A DNA stretch of 56,244 nucleotides, taken from assembly GCA_910585015.1 (NCBI GenBank), contig CAJUCT010000002.1, forward strand, positions 217,088 through 273,331, written 5' to 3'. The stretch comes from an uncultured Acetatifactor sp. (GTDB lineage: Bacteria; Bacillota; Clostridia; Lachnospirales; Lachnospiraceae). Of the stretch, positions 16,014 through 24,789 are shown piece after piece (positions within the stretch are counted from its first letter, which is position 1; each line of letters begins with the position of its first letter). The translations under genes and the position numbers were made by a program. The notes beneath the pieces are model-generated. The model was not told where the DNA came from. It did not search any database and saw only the letters and a program-made list of their open reading frames with translations.

Positions 16014-16994
16014 ATGATATTCAAGTGTAAGAACTGTGGTGGCAACTCGGTCTACAGTCCTGAGAAAAAGATGATGTACTGTCCTTTTTGTGACAGCGAG
16101 AAAAGTGATGAGCGGCAGCACGAGCATGCGCAGATGCAGGTATGTCCCAACTGCGGTGGTGAAGTGACTTATACGGAGCACACATCTGCCCTGCAGTGTC
16201 CATACTGTGACCACTACATAATCTTTGACGAGCGGATCGAAGGGGCTTATGCGCCCGGCCGGATTATTCCCTTTAGGCTTGGCAAGGAGAATGTCAAGGG
16301 ACTGATCCGGGATAAGTTCAAGAAATGTACTTTTGCCCCCACGGATTTTTTGTCTGAGGTGCGCTTGAATACCATGACGGGGGAATATATACCTTTCTGG
16401 ATGTATAATTATAATACCCGCTGTCAGTTTCAGGGCGAGGGGGTTAAGCGCCGCGTCTGGGTGGCCGGGAATGTTGAATATACGGAATCCTCTTACTTTC
16501 ATGTGGTGCGTGATATGAGCATTGCCTTCCAGGGGATTCCGGCGGATGCCTCCGTGAAGATGCCGGACGGGATCATGGATCTGCTGGAGCCATACAACTA
16601 TGGAGAGATGGTTCCCTTTCAGCCGGAGTACATGTCCGGTTTCCTGGGAGAAAAATACAATATGGCGGCAGAGATGATAGAGAGCCGCGCCCATGCCAAG
16701 ATGGAGAGCAGTGCGGCTACCATGCTGCAGCAGAGCATCAGCGGATATTCTTCCCTGACGCCTGCCAATCGGAGCATCACGGCCCCGCCCCCCGGCACGG
16801 AGTTTGATCTGCTGCCGGTGTGGGTTTACCGTTATACTTATAAGGATAAAGAATATCCCTTCTATGTGAACGGACAGACGGGCAAAATCATCGGAACAAC
16901 GCCCATCTCCAAGGCCAAGGTATGGGCCTATGGGGCGACGCTGTGGGCCTGTTTGACGGCGGTTATAGCGATGATTGGCATTATGATTGTATAG
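16014..16994 (+). CDS. Double zinc-ribbon membrane-anchored protein
   Basis: A 326-residue protein. Two TFIIB/RPB-type zinc ribbons stand at the N-terminus: CKNCGG...CPFCD and CPNCGG...CPYCD. The middle (about 85-290) is a mixed alpha/beta region, and a hydrophobic span near residues 303-324 ends the protein. The start MIFKCKNCGG has AAAAGAGG upstream; the frame extends to 15858 but without a ribosome binding site. The next gene overlaps in neighbourhood (13 bases) and encodes a TPM-domain membrane protein, so the two may act together at the membrane. Biochemical role unknown. Confidence 0.75.
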   Translation: MIFKCKNCGGNSVYSPEKKMMYCPFCDSEKSDERQHEHAQMQVCPNCGGEVTYTEHTSALQCPYCDHYIIFDERIEGAYAPGRIIPFRLGKENVKGLIRDKFKKCTFAPTDFLSEVRLNTMTGEYIPFWMYNYNTRCQFQGEGVKRRVWVAGNVEYTESSYFHVVRDMSIAFQGIPADASVKMPDGIMDLLEPYNYGEMVPFQPEYMSGFLGEKYNMAAEMIESRAHAKMESSAATMLQQSISGYSSLTPANRSITAPPPGTEFDLLPVWVYRYTYKDKEYPFYVNGQTGKIIGTTPISKAKVWAYGATLWACLTAVIAMIGIMIV

Positions 16995-17007
16995 AGGGAG
17001 AGCGGAT

Positions 17008-17916
17008 ATGGAGAATGATTTTAAAAAGGAAGCCCAGAGGCAATATTTACATTTCTTTCGCATTTGGTTTATTATTGTAGGTATACTGCTGGTGGTGACC
17101 GTTCTGGTGGTTGTGGCAAAGAATATGACGTACACTTCGAGGGAGCGGCACAATGCCCAGGCTCCGGCGGAGCGGGTTTATGACTATGCGGAAGTGCTGA
17201 CAGATGCGGAGGAGGAACAGCTCCGGGAACTGATCGCGGAAAAGGAGGCCAGGATTGGCTGCGACCTGGTGTTGGTGACTATGCGCCAGCCGGTGGAGGG
17301 CAGTGCGGCCAAGGAGGCTTATGGCTATCGCTATACGGATTGGAAACGGAATATGCAGGATATAGGCGACGATTTCTATGACAATCATTTCTATGGCTAT
17401 AACGCGCCCTATGGGGATGGCGCATTGATTCTGGACAACTGGTATGAGGGCCAGGTCGGTACGCATCTGTCTACCAGCGGCAGGATATTTGAAAGATTCG
17501 GAAACCAGGAGATAGACCGGGCGCTGACCTATGTGGATAAGTATATTGAAAGTGATCCCTATAAAGCCTACAGCGCCAGCATCAACTACATAGCCGATGT
17601 GATGAGCGGCGGAAGAACGGAGCTTCGGGGAATCTTTCTTATGCTGGCGCTGTTGGTTCCCATTATTGCTGCGGGAGTCTTTGTAGGCACCCATCTGCGC
17701 AGCAAGGAGGGTAAAAACACTACTACGGCCACCACTTACATTGCGGGAGGCAAGCCAGTGATGAACCTGCAAAGGGATGATTTTGTCCGCAAGCATGTGA
17801 GCCAGCGGCGGATACAGACCAGTTCTTCTTCGGGAGGAAGCGGCGGCGGTGGACGGGGCGGCGCCCATGTCAGCAGCGGCGGGCACAGTCATGGAGGCGG
17901 AAGTCACCGCAGGTAA
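17008..17916 (+). CDS. TPM-domain membrane protein
   Basis: A 302-residue protein. An N-terminal membrane span (about residues 13-36) is followed by a TPM domain (about 50-190: VYDYAEVLTDAEEEQLRELIAEKEARIGCDLVLVT), a second span near 208-232 and a Gly/Ser/His-rich tail ending HSHGGGSHRR. TPM domains occur in photosystem II repair proteins and many bacterial envelope proteins of uncertain function. GAGGGAGAG precedes the start. The His-rich tail may bind metal or simply be low complexity. Paired with the zinc-ribbon gene upstream. Confidence 0.8.
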   Translation: MENDFKKEAQRQYLHFFRIWFIIVGILLVVTVLVVVAKNMTYTSRERHNAQAPAERVYDYAEVLTDAEEEQLRELIAEKEARIGCDLVLVTMRQPVEGSAAKEAYGYRYTDWKRNMQDIGDDFYDNHFYGYNAPYGDGALILDNWYEGQVGTHLSTSGRIFERFGNQEIDRALTYVDKYIESDPYKAYSASINYIADVMSGGRTELRGIFLMLALLVPIIAAGVFVGTHLRSKEGKNTTTATTYIAGGKPVMNLQRDDFVRKHVSQRRIQTSSSSGGSGGGGRGGAHVSSGGHSHGGGSHRR

Positions 17917-17984
17917 GCGTGAATCAGGATTCATATATTGTTTGAGCCAGCGGCGCCGCTTTGTCTGGAAGCTTGGGCGCTGCG

Positions 17985-18022
17985 GGAGTTTGATCAAGTC
18001 AAACTCCGGTTATGCAGGCAGA
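17985..18022. repeat. GGAGTTTG-family palindromic repeat, copy 3
   Basis: GGAGTTTG and CAAACTCC arms around ATCAAGT, then GGTTATGCAGGCAG. The loop differs from copy 1 (GCCAAGC), while arms and the GCAGG flank are kept. Confidence 0.6.
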
Positions 18023-18050
18023 AGAAGTTTTATCATTTTGCAACAAAAAA

Positions 18051-18090
18051 AGAAGGAAACATCCACATGACGGTATGGATGTTTCCTTCT
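18051..18090 (-). terminator. Terminator of rpsT
   Basis: Perfect 15-bp stem (18051-18065 with 18076-18090); on the minus strand it is followed by eight T residues, a textbook intrinsic terminator just past the rpsT stop. Confidence 0.9.
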
Positions 18091-18120
18091 TATAATATTC
18101 TCTATAAATTCTGGGAAAAA

Positions 18121-18384
18121 TTAAGCCATCTGGTTTACAGCCTTGCTCAGACGGGAAACCTTCCTGGCGGCATTGTTCTTGTGATAAATGCCCTTGGAAG
18201 CAGCCATCTCGATGGTCTTGGTTGCAGCCTTCAGTTCAGCTTCGGCAGCAGCCTTGTCCCCACCTTCAACAGCGGCCAGCACCTTCTTCATAGCTGTCTT
18301 TACGCCGGAGCGGATGGATTTATTCCTTTCAGCCTTGGTGCGGTTTACCAGAATTCTCTTCTTTGCGGATTTGATATTAGCCAA
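18121..18384 (-). CDS. rpsT: 30S ribosomal protein S20
   Basis: An 87-residue basic helical protein binding 16S rRNA early in small-subunit assembly. It begins MANIKSAKKRILVNRTKAERNKSIRS and ends with the usual KAARKVSRLSKAVNQ-type segment. An AGGTGTAA-like ribosome binding site precedes it. It is divergent from gpr, the same arrangement as in Bacillus, and has its own promoter and terminator. Confidence 0.97.
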   Translation of the reverse strand: MANIKSAKKRILVNRTKAERNKSIRSGVKTAMKKVLAAVEGGDKAAAEAELKAATKTIEMAASKGIYHKNNAARKVSRLSKAVNQMA

Positions 18385-18473
18385 GATTACACCTCCAATT
18401 ACGAAACGTTTGTGTTTTTTTCATTAGGTTTATCTTAGCCAGACACGGAGGACTAAGGTAAACATACTCTTGT

Positions 18474-18502
18474 ATTTTAGTAAAAGAATGGAAATTTGTC
18501 AA
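18474..18502 (-). promoter_or_regulatory. Promoter of rpsT
   Basis: On the minus strand TTGACA (18502-18497), 17-bp spacer, TAAAAT (18479-18474), about 90 bases upstream of the rpsT start, leaving a leader where S20 autoregulation could act. Confidence 0.65.
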
Positions 18503-18616
18503 TACATAAAACCGAAAAAAACGCAAAAACTGTTACTATTTAGGATTACTGGTTACGGGCACAGATGCAAGACAGTGAAGTAGTTGCCATCTAGTTTGGG
18601 GTAAAGGAGAATGCAT

Positions 18617-19534
18617 ATGAGTGGGTTTCAGGTGAGGACGGATTTGGCTTTGGAGGCTAGGGAAAGCATTTCAGAGGCAGAGAGTGAGCTTCGGGGGGTG
18701 CGGGTGGAGGAGTACTATCAGGAGCAGGAGGACATCAGGGTTACCAAGGTGATGATCGATACCAAAAATGCGGCTAAAGCCATGGGGAAACCTGTGGGTA
18801 CTTATATCACTATTGAAGCCCCGGCCATGCTGGAACCCGATGAGGATTATCACAGGGAGATATCGGAGTGCCTGTCCCGGGAACTGGAGGAGATGATGGA
18901 GCAGGAGAAGGAGGAACTCTCTGTGTTGGTGGTGGGGCTGGGCAACCGGGAGGTGACGGCGGATGCCCTGGGACCCCAGGTGGTGGATAATCTGCTTATC
19001 ACCAGGCATATCGTGAAGGCGTATGGGTCGGCGGCGTATAACAAGAAGCGTATGAACCTGATCAGCAGTATTGAGCCTGGGGTGATGGCTAAGACGGGGA
19101 TGGAGACTGCGGAGATCGTCAAGGGTGTGGTGACGGAGACGGAGCCGGATATGCTGATTGTCATTGACGCACTGGCGGCGCGCAGCACCCGGAGGCTGAA
19201 CCGCACTATTCAGATCACCAATACGGGCATACAGCCGGGTTCGGGGGTGGGAAACCACCGCAATGCATTGACGATAGAGAGTCTGGGAGTGCCGGTGATT
19301 GCCATCGGTGTGCCCACGGTGGTGGACGCTGCGACTATCGTGGGAGATGCGCTGGAGCGGATTATGGAGGCGGAGCAGGGATTTGATCGGGTGAAGTATA
19401 TGGGCCAGCACCGCACGGCTTTTGCGGAACTGAATAATATGTATATGACAGGCAAGGACATTGACGCAGTGGTAAAGCGGGTAAGTTATACCGTGTCGGA
19501 GGGCATCAATATGGCGCTGGAATGTCAGGGATAG
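18617..19534 (+). CDS. gpr: Spore germination protease GPR
   Basis: Degrades small acid-soluble spore proteins at germination, after removing its own N-terminal propeptide. The N-terminus FQVRTDLALEARE is the family hallmark and contains the autoprocessing region. Conserved blocks VLVVGLGNREVTADALGP, SIEPGVMAKTGME, LIVIDALAARSTRRLNRTIQI and GSGVGNHRN follow; the acidic residues in these are the catalytic candidates. The second in-frame ATG (18617) is taken as start because GGAG is only two bases from the first. Length 305 residues is slightly short of Bacillus GPR. It precedes spoIIP as in Bacillus. Confidence 0.95.
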   Translation: MSGFQVRTDLALEARESISEAESELRGVRVEEYYQEQEDIRVTKVMIDTKNAAKAMGKPVGTYITIEAPAMLEPDEDYHREISECLSRELEEMMEQEKEELSVLVVGLGNREVTADALGPQVVDNLLITRHIVKAYGSAAYNKKRMNLISSIEPGVMAKTGMETAEIVKGVVTETEPDMLIVIDALAARSTRRLNRTIQITNTGIQPGSGVGNHRNALTIESLGVPVIAIGVPTVVDAATIVGDALERIMEAEQGFDRVKYMGQHRTAFAELNNMYMTGKDIDAVVKRVSYTVSEGINMALECQG

Positions 19535-19613
19535 ACGGACACTGGGCCTCCTGCCGTGGAATGTCAAGAGGTAAACATGCATATAGTAATAGGGATGAAC
19601 CGGGTGAAAGCAG

Positions 19614-20960
19614 GTGAGGACTGTCAAACACGGGAACAATAACAGATTCATCCCTGTCATAGCAGTATGCGGCATTCTGCTGTTGATATGGCAGGTCCTT
19701 GCGGGCGGAGACGGGCAGGGGGAAACGGGCCAAGGGGGATTGTTGTCCCAAATTCTGCAGGCCGGACGGGATCAAAGTATCCGAAATCTGCTGCCGGTGC
19801 TGGCAGAGCATACGACGCATCGGGAGGAGCAGGAGGGCATGATCCTGCAGAAGGAATCCCTGGAGGAATGGATGCCGGGATACCTCTACCAGACCCAGGC
19901 GGGACAGGTGGCAGTGCGGCAGGAGGGCGCGCAGGATAGGGAATTGCCTCAGGATGAAGGGGAACAGAGCCGGGAATTATCCCTGGAGGAACTGATGCGG
20001 CAGGAAAATCAGGATCAGCTTCGGGAACAGGAGGAAGAGGGCGTAGTGATGTTGGATCTGGAGCGACTGTTGGAGGAAAATGGCTGGGACACGCAGGAGT
20101 TCTCCGAAGAGGCGGAGGTTCAGGAGCCCCAAGAGATATGGAATCAGGGAAACATAGCTGCGGACAGCAGCTTTGTGCCCCATATCCGACAGCAGACAGT
20201 GGATCTTGTGGCGCTGCAGGATTATGAAACCCTGCGCAGCCAGTTCTATGTGGTGGACAGTGTCACCAATATCGGCAAGGATCTGCTGGACATACAGAAG
20301 CTGACACAGCGGGATCTGACCATCAGCAAGGAAGATCCAGGCCCTCAGATTTTGATATACCACACCCATTCCCAGGAGGGATTTGCAGATTCCGTGCCGG
20401 GGGATGACAGCACCACCATCATGGGGGTGGGACAGCATCTGGCGGATATTCTGGAGCAGCAGTACGGATACCAGGTGCTGCACCATCTGGGCACCTATGA
20501 CAAGGAGAGCCGGGACAATGCCTATTCCCGTTCCCTGCCGGAGATCACACAGCTTTTGGAGGAGAATCCCCAGATCCAGGTGGTCATTGATCTGCACAGG
20601 GATGCGGTGGCGGACGAGAGCACACACCTGGTTATGGATCTGGACGGAAGACCCACGGCCCGCTTCATGTTTTTTAACGGCATCAGCTGGACCCGCAGAA
20701 CCGGCAGTATCAGTTATCTGCAAAACGATAATCTGTCGGACAATCTGGCATTTTCCTTTCAGATGAAGTTAAAGGCGGAGGAATATTACCCCGGGCTCAC
20801 CCGAAAGAATTACATAAATGGTTATCGCTACAATATGCATCTGCGTCCCCGCACCCTGCTTATTGAGTTGGGCGCCCAGAACAACACGCTGGAGGAGGCC
20901 ATGAACGCCTGTGATCCCATTGCGCATCTGCTGGATCTGGTGTTGTCCGGGGAGGAGTAG
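19614..20960 (+). CDS. spoIIP: Stage II sporulation protein P
   Basis: Peptidoglycan hydrolase (amidase and endopeptidase) that works with SpoIID and SpoIIM during engulfment, anchored in the mother-cell membrane. A membrane span occupies residues 10-28, followed by a long Glu/Gln-rich linker (about 45-175) and the catalytic domain (about 205-445): ILIYHTHSQEGFAD, IMGVGQHLADIL, VVIDLHRDAV, LLIELGAQNNTLEEAMNA. These supply the zinc-binding His and Glu residues. Start is GTG. The acidic linker is longer than in B. subtilis. It follows gpr by 79 bases. Confidence 0.94.
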   Translation: MRTVKHGNNNRFIPVIAVCGILLLIWQVLAGGDGQGETGQGGLLSQILQAGRDQSIRNLLPVLAEHTTHREEQEGMILQKESLEEWMPGYLYQTQAGQVAVRQEGAQDRELPQDEGEQSRELSLEELMRQENQDQLREQEEEGVVMLDLERLLEENGWDTQEFSEEAEVQEPQEIWNQGNIAADSSFVPHIRQQTVDLVALQDYETLRSQFYVVDSVTNIGKDLLDIQKLTQRDLTISKEDPGPQILIYHTHSQEGFADSVPGDDSTTIMGVGQHLADILEQQYGYQVLHHLGTYDKESRDNAYSRSLPEITQLLEENPQIQVVIDLHRDAVADESTHLVMDLDGRPTARFMFFNGISWTRRTGSISYLQNDNLSDNLAFSFQMKLKAEEYYPGLTRKNYINGYRYNMHLRPRTLLIELGAQNNTLEEAMNACDPIAHLLDLVLSGEE

Positions 20961-21076
20961 CGTTGGCGCGGGATTGCTGACAACCCCTGCGGCATCAAAA
21001 TATTGCTTAGACGGCCAAAAGATGATATATTGAATGTCAAAGACACATTAAAGCAGTATATACGGAGGAGGCAGTG

Positions 21077-22789
21077 ATGAACTTACAGGATGAATTTCCC
21101 AAAAAGACGCTTTTCTGGAAATATATGATTGTGGCCCTGCAGGCTATGGAGCAGGAATATGAGCTTTATGAGCGGCTGGCAAAGGACAGGAGGTTTGACA
21201 TGTCCCGGCATCTTGGGAAGACGGTGGAGCGTTTTTACCAGGCGGCGGCGACGGGGTACCAGCCGGATGAAAAGTACATACTCGCTGTGGAGGAGAGCTA
21301 TTTTGAACCCAGGGATGAATATGAGAAGCTGGCGTATCGGATTGTAAAGGATCTGGAGGATTTTTTCCATCTGGTGTATGAGAAGGATTGTAAAAAGGCC
21401 GGAATGTTTCTGGAACGTCCGCTGCAGATATTGGAACAGTTCTGTTCGTTCAGCCCCAATATGGATCTGGAGAAAGCCCGGGAGGAAGAGCGTCAATATC
21501 TGTCCCGGATGATCAAAGAGGTCGTCGCTGTGGACAAAAGCGGAAAAAAGGCATATATCGAAACCGTAAAAAACCGGGAGCGTCCGCTTTTGATCGGCGA
21601 CGCGCTGCTGGAAAACCGTGCGCCTATAGAGAAGGAGAAGCCCGTCAAAAAGACTTTTCCCCTGATACGCAGGACCTCTCTGCGGTATGACTATGACTTA
21701 AAGACAGACGCAGGAGCGTATTGGCAATTCCGGGAAAACTGGGAGGATATCCTGGGGGACTGGTACCATGCGGCATCGCTGACACTCTATAAGCTTAAGC
21801 TGTTTGAGAACGGATTTCCGTTGTCCGGCAATGACTTCTATTATCATGAGAGGCATGGCGAAGCGGACATCAACAGTTCAATGGTACGGGCATACGCGGC
21901 GGGGGCCAGGGAACTGATTCCACAGTTGTTTGATTATTCTTATGACAAAAGTTCCAGAAATACGTATGATCTGCTTAACGGAAATGCCACAAAGGAGCAG
22001 TTCCCAGACAGGGACGAAGAGGGGCATATAAGCAGAGGCGTCCACGCAATTCTGGAGGGAGACGGAAAGGAACTGACCAAGGCGCTGCTTGCCCGTGTCC
22101 GTTATATCAGGGGCTGGTATGAGATGTATAGAATCGCAGCGGACGAATGGGGGTATGCCCTGGTGAGGCTGGCCGGGGAAACGGGGCTTAAGTACGAGAA
22201 GGTGGTTGCTGCGGAGCTGCTGGACTGTGAAGTGCGGCAGGCAGATCTGTCAAAGGTTAAGCTGGATGAGCAGGAGGAATGGGATAGGTGGCTTAAGGAG
22301 GCCGGGACGAGGCATTTTAAGCTGGACTGTATTTTCCCCTATGTCCCTCAGGGAAAAAATGTGCGCAGACCTTACACTTCGCTGGACACGCTCTCCTATA
22401 TTGGAAAAGACCGTTCGGAAACGGACGAAATATACAAGTTCTGCAAAGAATTTGACTATCAGGCCCTGGAGGAGTATGGAGACGGTCTGATAAAGGAAGG
22501 CAAACATCCATATATCGGATATGTGGTGAGGGCTTATGCCCATATGCAGCAGCACAGGCAGCAGTATGACTGGGAGCAGGTAAATGAGGATCTGAGCAAG
22601 GCCATCCGATACAGCAGCCAGGAGGACAATGCCCTTTGGAGAAAGCTGGAACTCATGGCCAGGCGGTCCAGACTCCTTATCAATCCTGACAGGGAATCCA
22701 TGCAGTATAAGAAGGATTTGGAGTATTTGAAAGACACGGACGAGGAAAAGGGCTGGTACTATGAAGATGAGTGGAAGAATCTTGCATAG
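21077..22789 (+). CDS. Unknown 570-residue protein inserted in the gpr-spoIIP-lepA block
   Basis: No family recognised with confidence. The start has GGAGGAGG 5 bases upstream; the GTG three bases earlier is too close. The sequence is soluble, highly charged and mostly alpha-helical, with many Tyr/Trp and Glu (WYHAASLTLYKLKLFENG, RYIRGWYEMYRIAADEWGYALVRLAGE). The C-terminal half has an Imm49-like or helical-repeat feel, a weak impression only. No signal peptide or membrane span. In Bacillus spoIIP is followed directly by lepA, so this is an insertion into a conserved order. A spore or immunity role cannot be chosen from sequence. Confidence 0.8.
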   Translation: MNLQDEFPKKTLFWKYMIVALQAMEQEYELYERLAKDRRFDMSRHLGKTVERFYQAAATGYQPDEKYILAVEESYFEPRDEYEKLAYRIVKDLEDFFHLVYEKDCKKAGMFLERPLQILEQFCSFSPNMDLEKAREEERQYLSRMIKEVVAVDKSGKKAYIETVKNRERPLLIGDALLENRAPIEKEKPVKKTFPLIRRTSLRYDYDLKTDAGAYWQFRENWEDILGDWYHAASLTLYKLKLFENGFPLSGNDFYYHERHGEADINSSMVRAYAAGARELIPQLFDYSYDKSSRNTYDLLNGNATKEQFPDRDEEGHISRGVHAILEGDGKELTKALLARVRYIRGWYEMYRIAADEWGYALVRLAGETGLKYEKVVAAELLDCEVRQADLSKVKLDEQEEWDRWLKEAGTRHFKLDCIFPYVPQGKNVRRPYTSLDTLSYIGKDRSETDEIYKFCKEFDYQALEEYGDGLIKEGKHPYIGYVVRAYAHMQQHRQQYDWEQVNEDLSKAIRYSSQEDNALWRKLELMARRSRLLINPDRESMQYKKDLEYLKDTDEEKGWYYEDEWKNLA

Positions 22790-22944
22790 ACGGTATTTTT
22801 CTGCTAGAATAGGGGAATGTGGAACCACGTCCGCCCAAGCGGTATATGGGCTAAAAGGAAGATTTATGGGCGGCCATATGGCGATGGCCGGGTTTGGACG
22901 TTTGACAGGGCGGATGGGGAATTTATAGTAGAGAGGAAATACGG

Positions 22945-24762
22945 ATGAGTTCTATAGAGCAGAGCAGGATACGGAATTTTTGCATCGTGGCCCATATTGA
23001 CCACGGTAAGTCTACACTGGCGGACAGGATCATTGAGAGTACCGGGCTTTTGACCAGCCGGGAGATGCAGGCCCAGGTGCTGGATAATATGGAGCTGGAG
23101 CGGGAGAGGGGCATCACCATCAAGGCCCAGACCGTGCGCACCATATATAAGGCCAAGGATGGGGAGGAGTACATTTTTAACCTGATTGACACGCCTGGGC
23201 ATGTGGACTTTAATTATGAGGTCAGCCGCTCTCTGGCGGCCTGTGACGGTGCTATTCTGGTGGTGGACGCGGCCCAGGGCATTGAAGCCCAGACCCTGGC
23301 CAATGTGTATCTGGCATTGGATCACGATCTGGATGTGTTCCCAGTGATCAACAAGATCGATCTGCCCAGCGCGGAGCCTCAGAGAGTGATTGAGGAGATT
23401 GAAGATGTGATCGGCCTGGAGGCCCAGGACGCCCCCCTTATTTCCGCCAAAAACGGTATAGGCATCGACGAGGTGCTGGAGAAGATTGTCCATAGGATAC
23501 CGGCTCCCGGCGGAAGCCCGGAAAATCCCCTGCAGGCGCTGATCTTTGACTCGGTGTACGATCCCTACAAGGGAGTTATTATCTTTTGCCGCGTCATGGA
23601 GGGCACCGTGAAAAAGGGCACAAGTATCCGCATGATGGCCACCGGCGCCAAGCAGGAGGTGGTGGAGGTGGGATACTTTGGCGCAGGGCAGTTCATCCCC
23701 TGCGAGGAACTGTCCGCCGGCATGGTGGGTTATATCACCGCATCCATCAAAAATCTTAAGGACACGGCGGTGGGAGATACGGTGACGGACGACCGCAACC
23801 CCTGTGCCGAGCCGCTGCCCGGCTACAAAAAAGTGCAGTCCATGGTGTACTGCGGCATGTATCCGGCGGACGGCGCGAAGTACCCCGATCTGCGGGATGC
23901 CCTGGAGAAGCTGCAGTTAAATGATGCTTCTCTGAACTATGAGCCGGAGACTTCCATCGCTCTGGGCTTTGGCTTCCGCTGCGGCTTTTTGGGGCTTTTA
24001 CATCTGGAGATTATTCAGGAAAGACTGGAGAGAGAGTACAATCTAGATCTGGTGACTACGGCGCCGGGGGTCATCTACAAGGTACACCGAACCAACGGGG
24101 AGGTCATCGAACTGACCAATCCCTCCAATCTGCCGGATCCCTCGGAGATCGAGTACATGGAGGAACCCATCGTCAACGCGGAGATTATGGTGACCAGCGA
24201 ATTCATCGGATCCATCATGGAACTCTGTCAGGAGAGGCGGGGACGGTATCTGGGCATGGAGTATATCGAGGGCGCCAGGGCTCTGCTGAAATATGAGCTG
24301 CCGCTGAATGAAATTATATATGACTTTTTTGACGCTCTGAAGTCCCGCTCCAGAGGTTATGCCTCCTTTGATTATGACTTAAAGGGCTATGAGCAGTCCA
24401 GTCTGGTGAAGCTGGACATCCTGATAAACCGGGAGGAGGTGGACGCACTGTCTTTCATCGTCCATGCGGATTCCGCCTATGAGAGGGGGCGGAAGATGTG
24501 CGAGAAGCTGAAGGACGAGATACCCAGGCATCTGTTTGAGATTCCGATCCAGGCGGCGGTGGGGGGCAAGATTATCGCCCGGGAGACCGTCAAGGCCATG
24601 CGCAAGGATGTGCTGGCGAAGTGTTACGGCGGCGATATCACCCGGAAAAAGAAGCTGCTTGAGAAGCAGAAAGAGGGCAAGAAGCGTATGCGCCAGATCG
24701 GCAATGTGGAGATCCCGCAGAAGGCTTTTATGAGTGTGCTGAAGCTGGATGACCGGAAATAA
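22945..24762 (+). CDS. lepA: Elongation factor 4 (LepA)
   Basis: Ribosome-associated GTPase implicated in 30S assembly and back-translocation. GTPase motifs: G1 AHIDHGKST (16-24), G2 region GITIKAQT, G3 DTPGH, G4 NKID, G5 SAKNG. The LepA-specific C-terminal domain begins near residue 480 and ends RQIGNVEIPQKAFMSVLKLD. Length of 605 residues is exact for the family. Start follows GAGAGGAAA. Next gene hemW begins 27 bases later, the conserved lepA-hemW pairing. Confidence 0.98.
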   Translation: MSSIEQSRIRNFCIVAHIDHGKSTLADRIIESTGLLTSREMQAQVLDNMELERERGITIKAQTVRTIYKAKDGEEYIFNLIDTPGHVDFNYEVSRSLAACDGAILVVDAAQGIEAQTLANVYLALDHDLDVFPVINKIDLPSAEPQRVIEEIEDVIGLEAQDAPLISAKNGIGIDEVLEKIVHRIPAPGGSPENPLQALIFDSVYDPYKGVIIFCRVMEGTVKKGTSIRMMATGAKQEVVEVGYFGAGQFIPCEELSAGMVGYITASIKNLKDTAVGDTVTDDRNPCAEPLPGYKKVQSMVYCGMYPADGAKYPDLRDALEKLQLNDASLNYEPETSIALGFGFRCGFLGLLHLEIIQERLEREYNLDLVTTAPGVIYKVHRTNGEVIELTNPSNLPDPSEIEYMEEPIVNAEIMVTSEFIGSIMELCQERRGRYLGMEYIEGARALLKYELPLNEIIYDFFDALKSRSRGYASFDYDLKGYEQSSLVKLDILINREEVDALSFIVHADSAYERGRKMCEKLKDEIPRHLFEIPIQAAVGGKIIARETVKAMRKDVLAKCYGGDITRKKKLLEKQKEGKKRMRQIGNVEIPQKAFMSVLKLDDRK

Positions 24763-24789
24763 CTGGGGATATGTGGGAGTGAGAAAAGC

